A DNA stretch of 15,028 nt from Actinomycetes bacterium (GCA_021799915.1 JAJYZN010000053.1:1-15028); one strand, 5' to 3'; shown: positions 1 through 8,587, counted from the first letter of the stretch. Numbers and translations: made by a program. The notes: generated from the sequence alone by a model not told the origin.

Positions 1-223
1 GGGCGGCCAAGGCCGCCTCTTGGATCACGGGGCCGTCCATCATGGGGTCGGAGAACGGCAGTCCGACCTCGAGCGCATCGGCGCCGGCGGCGACGGCCGC
101 ATGCGCAATGTCAACCCAGTCTGGCGTCATGCCTCCCATGACATAGGGGACGAGCAGCTTGGCACCGGCTTCCCTGCGGCGGCGCAGCGAGGCTTCGAGC
201 CCGAGGCCCTCGCCAGCGCTCAC
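1..223 (-). CDS. trpA: Tryptophan synthase alpha subunit, partial (3' end outside window)
   Basis: TrpA cleaves indole-3-glycerol phosphate to indole and glyceraldehyde 3-phosphate, and passes indole through a tunnel to TrpB. About 74 codons are present. The N-terminal part reads [14 protein letters not shown], then [19 protein letters not shown]. The Glu of the [10 protein letters not shown] stretch is the conserved catalytic Glu of the family, and the PFSDP loop is characteristic. The GTG start is chosen because it overlaps the trpB stop in a GTGA, with a good Shine-Dalgarno (GGAAGG) about six bases upstream inside trpB. The gene is last in the trpC-trpF-trpB-trpA block seen here. The rest of the protein, including the second catalytic Asp, lies beyond position 1. 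Confidence 0.95.
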   Translation of the reverse strand, partial: MSAGEGLGLEASLRRRREAGAKLLVPYVMGGMTPDWVDIAHAAVAAGADALEVGLPFSDPMMDGPVIQEAALAA

Positions 224-1413
224 CGCGACCCTTCCTCGAGCAGCTCTCGCACCTGGGCGACGTCCTTGTCACCCCGTCCCGAGAGAGTCACGAGGACGGT
301 CGAGCCCGCGAGGATCTCTCTGCGGGCCTCACGAACCACCCACGCGAGGGCATGAGCCGATTCGAGGGCGGGGATGATGCCCTCGGTCTCCGCAAGCAGC
401 CGGAATGCCACCAGGACCTCGTCGTCGCTCGCGGTCTCGTACGTGGCGCGCCCGGTAGCCGCCAGGTGGGCATGCTCCGGTCCGATCCCTGGATAGTCCA
501 GGCCCGCCGAGACCGAGTGGGCCTCGAGGATCTGGCCCTCCTCGTCCTGGAGGAGACGCGAGGTCATCCCGTGGAGCACGCCCGGCACCCCGGCCGTGAT
601 CGCCGCACCGCCGGCGGCCTCCACTCCTACCAGACGGGCGGCGGTGTCCACGAAGCCGGCGAAGGTCCCGGCCGCGTTGGAGCCGCCGCCGACGCACGCC
701 ACCACCCAGTCGGGCGTTCCGCCCTCGCACATGGTCCGGCACTGCTCGCGGGCCTCGTCGCCTACGACCCGCTGGAACTGGCGCACCATGTAGGGGAAAG
801 GATGCGGCCCCATCACCGAACCGAGGCAGTAGTGCGTGCTGTCGGCCGTGGCCACCCACTCCCGCATGGCTTCGTTGACCGCGTCTTTGAGGGTCCGGCT
901 GCCGGTGTCGACCGGACGGACCTCGGCGCCGAGAAGCTCCATGCGAAAGACGTTGAGCTCTTGACGGCGGATGTCCACTTCGCCCATGTAGACCGTGCAC
1001 TCGAGCCCGAACAGCGCCGCCGCGGTCGCCGCCGCCACGCCGTGCTGCCCGGCACCGGTCTCGGCGATCATGCGGCGTTTGCCCATGCGCTTGGTGAGCA
1101 GCGCTTGCCCGATCACGTTGTTGAGCTTGTGCGAGCCGGTGTGGGCAAGGTCCTCGCGCTTCAAGAGCACCCGGACGCCCAGTTGTCCAGAGAGGCGCCT
1201 GCACTCGGTGACCGGGGTTGGCCGCCCCCCGTAGTCGCGCAGGATCCCGCCGAGCTCCTCGTGGAACGACGTGTCGGCCCAGGCCTGCTCGAACGCCTCT
1301 TCCACTTCGAGGCACGCTGCCATGAGGGACTCAGGCACGAACCGCCCACCGAACTGGCCGAATCGACCACCGGCCTCCGGAGGTCCCATCAGCTCGTGCG
1401 GTGCCGGCCTCAC
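220..1413 (-). CDS. trpB: Tryptophan synthase beta subunit
   Basis: This is the PLP-dependent subunit that condenses indole with serine to form tryptophan, in an alpha2beta2 complex with TrpA. The protein is 397 residues, normal for TrpB. It has the N-terminal [15 protein letters not shown] signature, the PLP lysine K96 in HTGSHKLNN, the catalytic-loop ETGAGQHG at about 119-125, the phosphate-binding GGGSNA at about 242-247, the [11 protein letters not shown] segment and a C-terminal LSGRGDKD. The reading frame is open further upstream, but family similarity begins only here. The GTG overlaps the trpF stop as GTGA, and its stop overlaps the trpA start the same way. No key residue is missing. 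Confidence 0.97.
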   Translation of the reverse strand: MRPAPHELMGPPEAGGRFGQFGGRFVPESLMAACLEVEEAFEQAWADTSFHEELGGILRDYGGRPTPVTECRRLSGQLGVRVLLKREDLAHTGSHKLNNVIGQALLTKRMGKRRMIAETGAGQHGVAAATAAALFGLECTVYMGEVDIRRQELNVFRMELLGAEVRPVDTGSRTLKDAVNEAMREWVATADSTHYCLGSVMGPHPFPYMVRQFQRVVGDEAREQCRTMCEGGTPDWVVACVGGGSNAAGTFAGFVDTAARLVGVEAAGGAAITAGVPGVLHGMTSRLLQDEEGQILEAHSVSAGLDYPGIGPEHAHLAATGRATYETASDDEVLVAFRLLAETEGIIPALESAHALAWVVREARREILAGSTVLVTLSGRGDKDVAQVRELLEEGSR

Positions 1414-2096
1414 GTGTCCATCCAGTCGTAGGGAGTACCCGATGATCCCCCCTCGCCGTCGCTGTCCGGAGCCTGCGCTCGTCCCTCGGCCAGCGCGTCC
1501 CACGCCCGCCTCGCGTTGGCGATGAACTCCCGGACCAGCTTGGGGTCCTTGCGCCCCGGCGCCGACTCGACACCGCTGGCGACGTCCACACCGTAGGGCT
1601 GCAAACGGATCACCGCTTGGTCCACGTTGTCGGGCCTCAACCCGCCCGAGACGATCAAGTGGAACGGATCGGCAACGCCTTCCGCCAACCGCCAGTCGAA
1701 CAGCTCGCCCGACCCGGGGCTCGGACCGTCGATCAGCAGGTAGTCGGCGCCGAACTCGGGAAAACGGGAAATCGTCCGGTCTCCAGCGAGGAACGCCTTG
1801 ATGGTGCACGGCACCCGCTCGGCTACCCACCTGCAGTCCTCGGCCGGCTCATGCCCGTGGAGCTGGACCGCCTTCAAGCCGGCGTGGTTGGTGATCTCGA
1901 CCACCCTGGACGGCACTTCGTCCCGGAACACCCCGACGGTCAGCACTTCGTGGGGAAGGCGCTTTACGATGTCCCCCACGAAGGTTGGTGCGACCTGGCG
2001 AGGTGACGGAGCGAAGATGAAGCCCACGGCGTCGGCTCCCATGGCCACGGCGAGCAGCGCGTCTGCCTCGGACGTGATGCCGCAGATCTTGACCAT
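1410..2096 (-). CDS. trpF: Phosphoribosylanthranilate isomerase
   Basis: TrpF converts N-(5-phosphoribosyl)anthranilate to CdRP, the step before TrpC. It is a single (beta/alpha)8 barrel of 228 residues. Visible motifs are VKICGIT with the catalytic Cys at residue 5, [25 protein letters not shown] with the catalytic Asp at 123, and [10 protein letters not shown] near the phosphate site. The ATG at 2096 gives the usual family N-terminus after an 11-base gap from trpC, with GAGACGAG as a possible ribosome site. A GTG at 2111, five codons earlier, would instead form a GTGA overlap with trpC like the neighbours, so the start is uncertain. The C-terminus carries an unusual tail of about 25 residues rich in Gly, Ser and Asp. 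A separate trpF makes a bifunctional PriA unnecessary here. Confidence 0.95.
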   Translation of the reverse strand: MVKICGITSEADALLAVAMGADAVGFIFAPSPRQVAPTFVGDIVKRLPHEVLTVGVFRDEVPSRVVEITNHAGLKAVQLHGHEPAEDCRWVAERVPCTIKAFLAGDRTISRFPEFGADYLLIDGPSPGSGELFDWRLAEGVADPFHLIVSGGLRPDNVDQAVIRLQPYGVDVASGVESAPGRKDPKLVREFIANARRAWDALAEGRAQAPDSDGEGGSSGTPYDWMDT

Positions 2097-2107
2097 GAGC
2101 TCGTCTC

Positions 2108-2938
2108 TCACGACACGCGCTCCGGGCCGGGCAGCGGCTGCCGTCTCTCCCCCACCGGGTGCCCGACCAGCTCGCCCACCGCGGCTCGCGGGGACCCAGC
2201 GCGCACGAGGCACTCCCCCACCAGGACGCCGTCGAAGCCGACAGCGGCCAAGTGGGCAGCATCGGCGACGGTGCTCACCCCCGACTCGGCGATCGCGACC
2301 ACTTCGGGCGGGATCGCCGCCACCAGTCGGTCGGCACGGTCGGGCTTCACCGAAAAGGTGCGCAGGTCCCTGCGATTGACCCCGACCAGCGTTGCACCGA
2401 CGAGCAACGCGACATCCAGCTCGTCGTCATCGTGGACCTCCACCAGGACGTCCATCGCCAGCTCGACCGCCAGCGCGTGGAGGGAGCGCAGCTCGTCACC
2501 ACGAAGGGCCGCGACGATGAGGAGGAGCGCGTCGGCCCCCATGAGCCGAGCGTCGCAGACGTCTGCCTCGCAGACCACGAAGTCCTTGCGCAGGACCGGA
2601 AGGCTCACCGCCTGGCGGGCGGCTGCCAGGTCGTCTGCTGATCCTCCGAAGTAGCGCTCGTCGGTGAGCACCGACACGCAGGTCGCGCCTCCGGCCTCGT
2701 ACTCGGCGGCGAGCGCAGCGGGATCGAGCGCAGGCGCAAGATCGCCTTTGGATGGAGAGCGCCGTTTCACCTCGGCCACCACGGCAAGCCCGGTGGCGGC
2801 CCTCTCGCGCACCCGAGATGCGAAAGGCCTCGGCTGTGGCATGGCCCTGGCCCGCTCGAGCAACCCCGCGACGTCACGACCGTCAGCCGCGGCCCGGGCC
2901 CGGTGGGCGGTCACGATCTCGGAGAGATAGCCGTTCAT
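2108..2938 (-). CDS. trpC: Indole-3-glycerol phosphate synthase
   Basis: TrpC closes the indole ring, turning CdRP into indole-3-glycerol phosphate with loss of CO2. The protein is 276 residues. Motifs include AEVKRRSPSKGDL (E56, K58, SPS 61-63), LTDERYFGGS, LPVLRKDF with K118, VEVHDDDEL with E167, VGVNRRDL (N188) and IAESGV (E218, S219). All expected catalytic residues are present. The ATG at 2938 gives the standard N-terminus (MNGYLSEIV) and follows GAAGG four bases upstream. It is the first gene of the trpCFBA run and is divergent from the response regulator across a 78-bp spacer. A weak TACGCT -10-like hexamer lies just upstream of the start, but no convincing -35 is seen. The last 15 or so residues are a Pro/Arg-rich tail. 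Confidence 0.97.
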   Translation of the reverse strand: MNGYLSEIVTAHRARAAADGRDVAGLLERARAMPQPRPFASRVRERAATGLAVVAEVKRRSPSKGDLAPALDPAALAAEYEAGGATCVSVLTDERYFGGSADDLAAARQAVSLPVLRKDFVVCEADVCDARLMGADALLLIVAALRGDELRSLHALAVELAMDVLVEVHDDDELDVALLVGATLVGVNRRDLRTFSVKPDRADRLVAAIPPEVVAIAESGVSTVADAAHLAAVGFDGVLVGECLVRAGSPRAAVGELVGHPVGERRQPLPGPERVS

Positions 2939-3016
2939 GGTCCCTTCAGCGTACCGGCGGGCCGGGTGCCCGCTCCGGTTCTTCTCCCAGGACGCCCGAG
3001 GTGGCAGGCTGTTCCG
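2939..3016. promoter_or_regulatory. Divergent spacer between trpC and the two-component system, with an inverted repeat
   Basis: This 78-bp spacer must hold any local promoters for the trpC block (leftward) and the regulator/kinase pair (rightward). It contains a perfect inverted repeat GCGGGC-N5-GCCCGC at 2957-2973. No leader peptide, T-box or Trp-codon run fits in this length. No clear -35/-10 pair is visible on either strand, so the regulatory role and the operator reading are inference from position only. Confidence 0.3.
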
Positions 3017-3700
3017 GTGGAGCAGGGGACCATCGTCGTGGTCGAGGACGACGAGCACATCGCCGAGCTGGTCTCGATGTACCTCCGCCGCGACGGCTAC
3101 CGGGTGCTCGTGGCAGGACGCGGCGAGACAGGGCTCGAGCGGTGCGGCCAGCCCGGCGTGCGCCTGGTGATCGTCGACGTCGGCCTGCCTGGCGAGATCG
3201 ACGGTTTCGAGGTCTGCCGGCGCCTGCGCCGCCACCACGACGTGCCGGTGATCATGCTCACCGCTCGAGACGACGAAGTGGACCGGATCCTCGGCCTGGA
3301 ACTGGGAGCCGACGACTACGTGACCAAGCCCTTCTCAGCGAGGGAACTGGTAGCCCGCGTGCACGCCGTGCTGCGTCGGGGATCGGGACCGGCGCCGAGC
3401 GCTACGGCTGTCCACCAGCTGGGTCCGGCAGGCGCGATCACGCTGGACACTGCCCGGCGCGAGGTGCTGACCCCCGAGGGCCCGGTGGGCCTCACGACGC
3501 GCGAATTCGACCTCCTCGCCTATCTGGCCCTCAATCGAGGCCTCGCCCTCTCCCGCAGGCAGCTCCTCGACGGCGTCTGGGGTGAAGGTTGGTACGGGGA
3601 GGAAAGAACCGTCGACGTCCACGTCCGCCAGCTCCGCAAGAAGCTGGGTGACGGCCTGGGCCTCACCACGCTGTGGGGCGTGGGCTACCGCCTGGATTGA
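3017..3700 (+). CDS. OmpR/PhoB-family response regulator
   Basis: This is a cytoplasmic DNA-binding response regulator of 227 residues, the usual length. The receiver domain (about 5-120) has the acidic pocket D11-D12, phospho-acceptor D54 in IVDVGLPG, T82 in MLTARDD and K104 in DDYVTKPF. A winged-helix C-terminal domain (about 140-227) shows LTTREFDLLAYLA, the RTVDVHVRQLRKKLG recognition-helix region and the terminal TLWGVGYRLD. The GTG at 3017 begins directly before the first beta strand (TIVVVEDD), so the longer open frame upstream is not used. The nearest purine-rich stretch, GAGGTGG, is rather far upstream. The cognate kinase gene starts seven bases after its stop. Its targets cannot be named from sequence. 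Confidence 0.95.
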   Translation: MEQGTIVVVEDDEHIAELVSMYLRRDGYRVLVAGRGETGLERCGQPGVRLVIVDVGLPGEIDGFEVCRRLRRHHDVPVIMLTARDDEVDRILGLELGADDYVTKPFSARELVARVHAVLRRGSGPAPSATAVHQLGPAGAITLDTARREVLTPEGPVGLTTREFDLLAYLALNRGLALSRRQLLDGVWGEGWYGEERTVDVHVRQLRKKLGDGLGLTTLWGVGYRLD

Positions 3701-3707
3701 CCGGCCG

Positions 3708-5105
3708 GTGCGACGTCGCCTGACCGGCGCCATCCTGGTCCTGGTGGCGGGCACCCTGCTGCTGGCTGCACTAGGCAGCGTGCTCCTCGTCCGCCGGGCC
3801 TCGGCGACCACTGCCGAACAGCAGCTCTACACGCAGGCACACGCCTTGGCCGACTACCCGTCGCCCGAGGTGTTCCTCCACAGTATCCATGTTGTGCGCT
3901 ACGTCGGTCAGTACCGAGCCCTCACCATCGTGGGACTGAGCGCAGAGGGGACCTTCACCTCGGCGCTGCCGCCAGGCCTGCGCGGTCTCGCTCTGGATAC
4001 GCCTGCCCTCGAGCGGAACCTGGCCGTCGGCGGCACGACCGGGAACCTGGTGTACGTCCTCATCCCCCTCCACCTCACGACCGCTCAGAAAGCGCACCTC
4101 ACCCATCCGCTTCCCTACGAGGACACTGCGGTCCTGGTGGCCTCGCGCTCTCGGACGCCGCCGGTAGGGGGGTACGGCTACTTCCTCCTGATCGCCTTGG
4201 GCTGCCTGGCGATCGCGACGGTCGTGGCCTACTGGCTCGCCCGGCGGTTCACCCGGCCCCTCCTCGTCGTGGCAAGTGCCACCGAGCGGATCGCCACCGG
4301 GGACCTCTCCGTCCAGCTCCCCGTCGGACCCCGGGACATGCCCGAGTTCGCGTCGCTCGCGACCGCGATCAACGACATGTCCGTACGCCTGCAGCGAGCG
4401 CGAGACCAACAGCGGCTGTTCCTGCTCTCGGTCTCCCATGACCTGCGCACGCCGCTCACGTCCATCAGGGGTTATGCCGAGGCGCTCGCCGACGGGACGG
4501 CCACCGACCGCCAAGGGGCGCTCGCGATCATCGACGCCGAAGCGCGCCGCCTGGAGCGCCTGGTCGGGGACCTTCTGGACCTCGCACGTCTGGAAGCGAC
4601 ACGTTTTTCCCTGGATGCCGGTAGAGTCGACGTGGTCGGAGCCGTCGACGCGATGGTGCGCCAGCTCAGCCCCGCCGCCAACGCTCTGGGGATCGAGCTC
4701 GTCTTGCCAACGGGCTCTGCCCAATCGCTCGAGGTGGTGACCGATGCGGATCGCCTCGACCAGATCCTGGCCAACCTCGTCGACAATGCTCTGTCCTTCG
4801 CTGCGAACCGGGTCGAGCTGCGCGTCTGGGCCGAGCAAGGACTTGCCTTCGTGTCCGTAGAAGACGACGGGCCCGGGATCCCAAAAGGAGATCTGGCGAG
4901 GGTGTTCGAGGCACACTTCGTCTCGGACCAGGCTCGCCGCCGCCGCAGGGGAAGCGGGCTCGGGCTGGCGATCGTCGCGGAGCTCACCACTGCGATGGGG
5001 GGAGGCGTGCGAGCCGAGTCTCCGTGCGGCCCGGCCGGTGGGACCCGCATGATCTTCTGGCTCCCTGTCACCGGTCCCTCGGCACGGCGCTCAGCGGAGC
5101 GGTAG
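3708..5105 (+). CDS. HAMP-domain sensor histidine kinase
   Basis: This membrane-bound kinase is the likely partner of the regulator just upstream. It has 465 residues. Transmembrane helix 1 is at about 6-28, an extracytoplasmic region of about 125 residues follows, and helix 2 lies at about 155-178. HAMP is at about 179-232, the dimerisation/H-box SVSHDLRTPL has phospho-acceptor H244, and the ATPase domain has the N-box NLVDNAL (356-362), G1 DDGPGIP (386-392), F-box VFEAHF and G2 GSGLGLAI (415-422). All kinase boxes look intact. The GTG start places a short Arg-rich cytoplasmic end before helix 1. The outer domain matches no sensor fold I recognise, so the signal is unknown. Its 3' end overlaps the convergent ygfZ gene by 15 bp. 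Confidence 0.95.
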   Translation: MRRRLTGAILVLVAGTLLLAALGSVLLVRRASATTAEQQLYTQAHALADYPSPEVFLHSIHVVRYVGQYRALTIVGLSAEGTFTSALPPGLRGLALDTPALERNLAVGGTTGNLVYVLIPLHLTTAQKAHLTHPLPYEDTAVLVASRSRTPPVGGYGYFLLIALGCLAIATVVAYWLARRFTRPLLVVASATERIATGDLSVQLPVGPRDMPEFASLATAINDMSVRLQRARDQQRLFLLSVSHDLRTPLTSIRGYAEALADGTATDRQGALAIIDAEARRLERLVGDLLDLARLEATRFSLDAGRVDVVGAVDAMVRQLSPAANALGIELVLPTGSAQSLEVVTDADRLDQILANLVDNALSFAANRVELRVWAEQGLAFVSVEDDGPGIPKGDLARVFEAHFVSDQARRRRRGSGLGLAIVAELTTAMGGGVRAESPCGPAGGTRMIFWLPVTGPSARRSAER

Positions 5106-6134
5106 CTCCCGGACCTCTGCCGCCCACCTTTGCGTCGGCCGGTCAGGCACCTCCACGCGCACCCGGCCCGGTACAGGGACCGAACGGTGGACGTAGGCGA
5201 GAGCCGCCACGGCGCCGAGCCCCGGGCACCAGGCTGCCGAGGTGCACACGCCGGCCGCCTTCTGCGACCCCTCGTGGTACAACGCGGCACCCACCACACC
5301 TGATGCTCCGTCGATCCCGGGGTGCGCGTCGAGCAGGACGACACCCCGGAGCCGACGTGCCACCCGGTTCCCCCGAGACTCCAGGCGTGCGACCAGTTCC
5401 TGGCCCGTGTAGCAGCCCTTGGTGAAGCTCACCGTCGCGTCGAGCAGCCCGGCTTCGGCGGGGATGGTCCGCTCGTCGAGCTCCTTTCCCATCGCGGGGA
5501 TCCCGGCCTCGACCCGGAGCGCCTCCCACGCTGTGTCCGTGCACCACTGCGCTTGCGTGGGCACCGCCACCGAAGGGTCGGCACCCAAGACGTCGACCCC
5601 TCGGACTCCGTTCCACTCGTAGCCGAAGACCCAGTTCCCGCCGCGCTCGACCGCCACGTCCTGCGCGGACAGCGCGCCGGGAGAGAGGCCCAGCCACCCG
5701 GCCGTGGCCTCTTGGGCCTGCTCGCCTCGTAGCGCGATGCCAGGATCGCTCCACGCCGTGATCGCCACTTTCGAGCGGAGCTTGAAGCGCTCGAGGCGCG
5801 CCAGGGCCATCTCGCCGAAACCCCCGGCACAGTCGAGGAAAAACTGCTCCTGGCTCACCCGGAGGACCCGAACGAGCACCACCACCTTGCCGTCGGGAGC
5901 GAGGAGCAGCGCCCATCGATGGGCACCGGGCGTGAGGTTCTCGACGTCCTGGGTGCACTGTCCCTGGAGAAAGCCGGCCGCCTCCGGCCCGTCGAGCGCC
6001 ACGCGGTCGCGTGCGCACCGGTACGCCCCGCACCCGTCGCGCAGGGCCCGGTACTGGCCGTCGAGCTCCTGGCAAGATCCGTCTGGAGGCACGCCGCCCA
6101 GTGGGGCGGCGGCGCCGGCGGGAGCCCCGCTCAC
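5091..6134 (-). CDS. ygfZ: YgfZ/GcvT-type folate-binding protein
   Basis: YgfZ proteins use tetrahydrofolate in maintenance or repair of Fe-S enzymes and are related to the glycine-cleavage T protein. The protein is 347 residues. The signature KGCYTGQELVAR, with the conserved Cys at 241, is intact, and GPEAAGFLQGQCTQDV near residues 49-63 and the following LLAPDGKV are typical of the N-terminal domain. The GTG start overlaps the trpE stop as GTGA. The upstream frame stays open, but the preceding valine codon is GTC and cannot start. The Shine-Dalgarno GAGGTGG sits in one arm of a 7-bp hairpin. The link to trpE is positional; no role in tryptophan synthesis is known for this family. The 3' end overlaps the kinase gene on the other strand. 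Confidence 0.93.
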   Translation of the reverse strand: MSGAPAGAAAPLGGVPPDGSCQELDGQYRALRDGCGAYRCARDRVALDGPEAAGFLQGQCTQDVENLTPGAHRWALLLAPDGKVVVLVRVLRVSQEQFFLDCAGGFGEMALARLERFKLRSKVAITAWSDPGIALRGEQAQEATAGWLGLSPGALSAQDVAVERGGNWVFGYEWNGVRGVDVLGADPSVAVPTQAQWCTDTAWEALRVEAGIPAMGKELDERTIPAEAGLLDATVSFTKGCYTGQELVARLESRGNRVARRLRGVVLLDAHPGIDGASGVVGAALYHEGSQKAAGVCTSAAWCPGLGAVAALAYVHRSVPVPGRVRVEVPDRPTQRWAAEVRELPLR

Positions 6135-7774
6135 GACCCACCTCGTGGAGGTGGTGGTGACGATCCCCCCGAGGGCAGCTCGCCCGGGTCGGAGGCGCTC
6201 GCCCCTGCTGGCATCGAACTGGCCGCCATCGACCTGGCGGCGGCGATCGCTGCGAGCACGGCCGCTGCCTTCTGACGGCACTCCGCGTCCTCCATCTCGG
6301 GATCGCTGTCCGCCACGATCCCGGCGCCGGCCTGGACGAACCCCATCCCGTCGGAGCGGAGGACCAAGGTGCGGATGGCGATGGCCGTGTCCAGGTTCCC
6401 CGAGAAGTCGAGGTACCCGACCACCCCGCCGTAGACCCCCCGCTTGGTCGGCTCGAGCTCGTCGATGATCTCCATGGCGCGGACCTTGGGTGCGCCCGAC
6501 AGCGTGCCAGCGGGCAGGGTGGCACGTAGGACATCGATGGGTCCCTTGCCCGCCTGGAGCCGGCCGGACACCTGGGAGGTGAGGTGCATGATATGGCTGT
6601 AGCGCTCGACCGTCATCAGCTCGTCCATCCGCTCGGAGCCGAACTCCACCACACGGCCGAGGTCGTTGCGGGCAAGGTCCACCAGCATCACGTGCTCGGA
6701 GCGCTCCTTCGGGTCCTCCGACAGCTCGCCGGCCAGGCGTAGGTCCTCCTCGTCGGTGACTCCCCGGCGCCGAGAGCCGGCGATCGGCCGTGAAGTGACG
6801 ATGCCATCGCGCAGACGGACCATCGGCTCGGGGGAGGAGCCCAGGACGGTCACGTCGCCGAACGCGAGGTAGTACAGGTACGGGCTCGGGTTCAAGAGGC
6901 GGAGCGCGCGGTAGACCTCGAACGGTTCCACTCCGAGCTGCACGTCGAACCGCTGGGAGAGGACCACCTGGAAGACGTCCCCCGCTGCAATGTGCTCCTT
7001 GGCCACCCTCACCGCATCTGCGTACTGACCGCTCGACATGGTCCCAAGAGCGTCCGCAGGCGGCACGCTGCGATCGGGCAACGGCACCGGTCTGCGGCCT
7101 TCCTCCCGAGGGCGGAAGCAGTCGGCTGCGAGCGCTTCGACCCGGCCGGTGGCCGCACTGTACGCCTCGGCCGTCTCGGCGGCCGACCACTTTGGATCGG
7201 CAAGCACGTTGCTCAGCACGACGATCCGCTGGCGCCAGTGGTCGAAGGCCGCCAGCTCGCCGATCACCACCATCGCGGCATCGGGGAACCCCTCGTCATC
7301 GGGAGGCGCGTGGGGCAGGTCCTCGATCTCGCGGACGACGTCGTAGCCGAGGTATCCCACCACCCCGGCGTGCAGGGGGGGAAGGTCCACATCCGGGCCG
7401 AGGTCGGCCGGTCCCGGAGCCGTGTGTGCTCGCAGGAGGGCTTCGAGGGCTGCCAATGCCCCTTCGGGCGGCGCTTCGAAGCCTGCAGCCTCCCCGTGGC
7501 CTTCGACGTGGCGGCCTCGGACGCGAAGCGTCGCCAAAGGCTGGCGACCGACAAAGGAGTACCTCCCCCAGCGCTCTCCTCCCTCGACCGACTCGAGCAG
7601 GAAGCCCTGCCCACCTGCCACCACGTTCTCGAAGGCGGCGACGGGAGTGAGCGTGTCGGCGACCACCTCCGTCCACACCGGGACGATCGAGTGCGAACTG
7701 CAGAGCTCCTCGAACTCGTGCTCGGTGGGACGAACCCGGAGGCCGGATCGACCCGGGGACCCGGCGGGGGTCAC
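6131..7774 (-). CDS. trpE: Anthranilate synthase component I
   Basis: TrpE makes anthranilate from chorismate, with ammonia supplied by TrpG. The protein is 547 residues. The N-terminal domain carries LLES (59-62) and RYSF (71-74), elements of the tryptophan feedback site, so the enzyme is probably feedback-inhibited. The C-terminal chorismate-binding domain has [35 protein letters not shown] (423-430), [16 protein letters not shown] and [11 protein letters not shown]. The GTG start overlaps the hisI stop as GTGA; the later valine before the conserved N-terminus is GTT and cannot start. About 35 residues after the last conserved helix form a Ser/Pro/Gly tail ending at the ygfZ start. No trpG is fused or adjacent, so the amidotransferase must be encoded elsewhere. 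Confidence 0.96.
   Translation of the reverse strand: MTPAGSPGRSGLRVRPTEHEFEELCSSHSIVPVWTEVVADTLTPVAAFENVVAGGQGFLLESVEGGERWGRYSFVGRQPLATLRVRGRHVEGHGEAAGFEAPPEGALAALEALLRAHTAPGPADLGPDVDLPPLHAGVVGYLGYDVVREIEDLPHAPPDDEGFPDAAMVVIGELAAFDHWRQRIVVLSNVLADPKWSAAETAEAYSAATGRVEALAADCFRPREEGRRPVPLPDRSVPPADALGTMSSGQYADAVRVAKEHIAAGDVFQVVLSQRFDVQLGVEPFEVYRALRLLNPSPYLYYLAFGDVTVLGSSPEPMVRLRDGIVTSRPIAGSRRRGVTDEEDLRLAGELSEDPKERSEHVMLVDLARNDLGRVVEFGSERMDELMTVERYSHIMHLTSQVSGRLQAGKGPIDVLRATLPAGTLSGAPKVRAMEIIDELEPTKRGVYGGVVGYLDFSGNLDTAIAIRTLVLRSDGMGFVQAGAGIVADSDPEMEDAECRQKAAAVLAAIAAARSMAASSMPAGASASDPGELPSGGSSPPPPRGGS
6138..6154 (-). promoter_or_regulatory. ygfZ: Hairpin covering the ygfZ ribosome-binding site
   Basis: On the minus strand CCACCTC-CAC-GAGGTGG forms a perfect 7-bp stem with a 3-nt loop, ending three bases before the ygfZ GTG. 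The 3' arm is the only good Shine-Dalgarno for ygfZ. Ribosomes finishing trpE would melt it, so translation of ygfZ may depend on trpE translation. The pairing is directly visible; the regulatory role is inference. Confidence 0.4.
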
Positions 7775-8229
7775 CCCTCGGTTGCGGCCGATGCCGGCCG
7801 AGCGAGTGGAAAGCTCGCCGCGGGGACCCGGTGAGCAGCCGAGCGAGCTCTCCCCGGACCGCGGGCCGCCGTGCGGAAGAAGCAGGACCAGTTCTTCGTG
7901 TGGCACGCGCCGTCACCATGCTGGTCGACCAATACGAGCAGCGCGTCGCCGTCGCAATCGATGCGGACCTCACGCACGTACTGGCGATCGCCCGAAGTCT
8001 CGCCCTTGCACCACAGCTCGGCCCGGCTGCGGCTCCAGAACCAAGTCCGGCCGGTATCGAGGGTGCGCTGCAACGACTCGGGGCTCATATAGCCCACCAT
8101 CAGGACCTCACCGCTGTCGGCGTCCTGGACGATGGCCACCACCAGGTCCCGATCGTCGAATCGTACCTCGGCGAGGACCGACGTACTGGCTTCGAGAGCG
8201 CTGCCTTCCATGCCGGGCTCACCGGTCAC
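7771..8229 (-). CDS. hisI: Phosphoribosyl-AMP cyclohydrolase
   Basis: HisI hydrolyses the adenine ring of phosphoribosyl-AMP, the third step of histidine synthesis. The protein is 152 residues and monofunctional, without the HisE domain found fused in many bacteria. Metal-site motifs are complete: WCKGETSG (73-80), DCDGD (91-95) and [11 protein letters not shown] (109-119), giving the metal-binding Asp and Cys residues. The fold normally ends soon after this, so about 30 Ala/Arg/Pro-rich residues form an extra C-terminal tail. The GTG start overlaps the GroES-like stop as GTGA, and the stop overlaps the trpE start the same way. This gene is separated from hisF by the GroES-like gene. Confidence 0.95.
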   Translation of the reverse strand: MTGEPGMEGSALEASTSVLAEVRFDDRDLVVAIVQDADSGEVLMVGYMSPESLQRTLDTGRTWFWSRSRAELWCKGETSGDRQYVREVRIDCDGDALLVLVDQHGDGACHTKNWSCFFRTAARGPGRARSAAHRVPAASFPLARPASAATEG

Positions 8230-8570
8230 AGGTAGAGCCCCGTGCCGCCGTCGATGCGCTCGGAAGCGACCGCATGGATGTCGCGTTCACGCAAGATGAC
8301 GTACTCCTCGCCTTGGACCTCGACTTCGAAGCGATCCTCGGGGTTGAACAGGACCTGGTCACCCGGCTTCACCGAGCGGACATGCGGCCCCACGGCGATG
8401 GTTGCGGCCCACATGAGACGGCGTGCGACCTGGGCCGTCGCCGGGATCAGGATCCCGGCCCTCGAACGCCGCTCGCCCTCGTTCTGCGCCACCTGCACCA
8501 GCACGCGGTCGAACAGCACGGTGATCGGCTGCTTGGCCGCGCCGGGCTCGCCAGAGGGCTGAGGTGCCAC
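8226..8570 (-). CDS. GroES-like co-chaperonin family protein
   Basis: This is a 114-residue protein with a GroES-type beta-barrel. DRVLVQV starts the barrel at about 21, and a mobile-loop-like segment with GILIPATA (39-46) follows, the ILI being the counterpart of the hydrophobic tripeptide that contacts GroEL. Then come [17 protein letters not shown] and [13 protein letters not shown], with a TGLYL C-terminus. I recognise this as a divergent GroES-like family seen in actinobacteria, distinct from the groES of the groESL operon. Whether it caps a chaperonin is not known from sequence. The GTG start follows a 54-bp gap after hisF containing a candidate promoter. It overlaps hisI by GTGA, so it would be co-transcribed with hisI, trpE and ygfZ. 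Confidence 0.85.
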   Translation of the reverse strand: MAPQPSGEPGAAKQPITVLFDRVLVQVAQNEGERRSRAGILIPATAQVARRLMWAATIAVGPHVRSVKPGDQVLFNPEDRFEVEVQGEEYVILRERDIHAVASERIDGGTGLYL

Positions 8571-8571
8571 G

Positions 8572-8587
8572 AGGGCACGGTACCCTA
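8572..8587 (-). promoter_or_regulatory. Candidate promoter and overlapping imperfect palindrome upstream of the GroES-like gene
   Basis: On the minus strand a TAGGGT hexamer (8582-8587) has the A and T spacing of a -10 element and would start transcription about five bases before the GTG. No good -35 is seen. It is overlapped by the 15-bp imperfect palindrome AGGGTACCGTGCCCT (8572-8586, one mismatched pair). The palindrome does not match the HrcA CIRCE consensus. This is the only clear gap within the his part of the cluster, which supports a new transcription start here. Confidence 0.35.

Noticed and set aside
1413..1830. Extended N-terminus for trpB from the upstream open frame
   Set aside because: The extension is antisense-like sequence inside trpF in another frame and has no similarity to TrpB.
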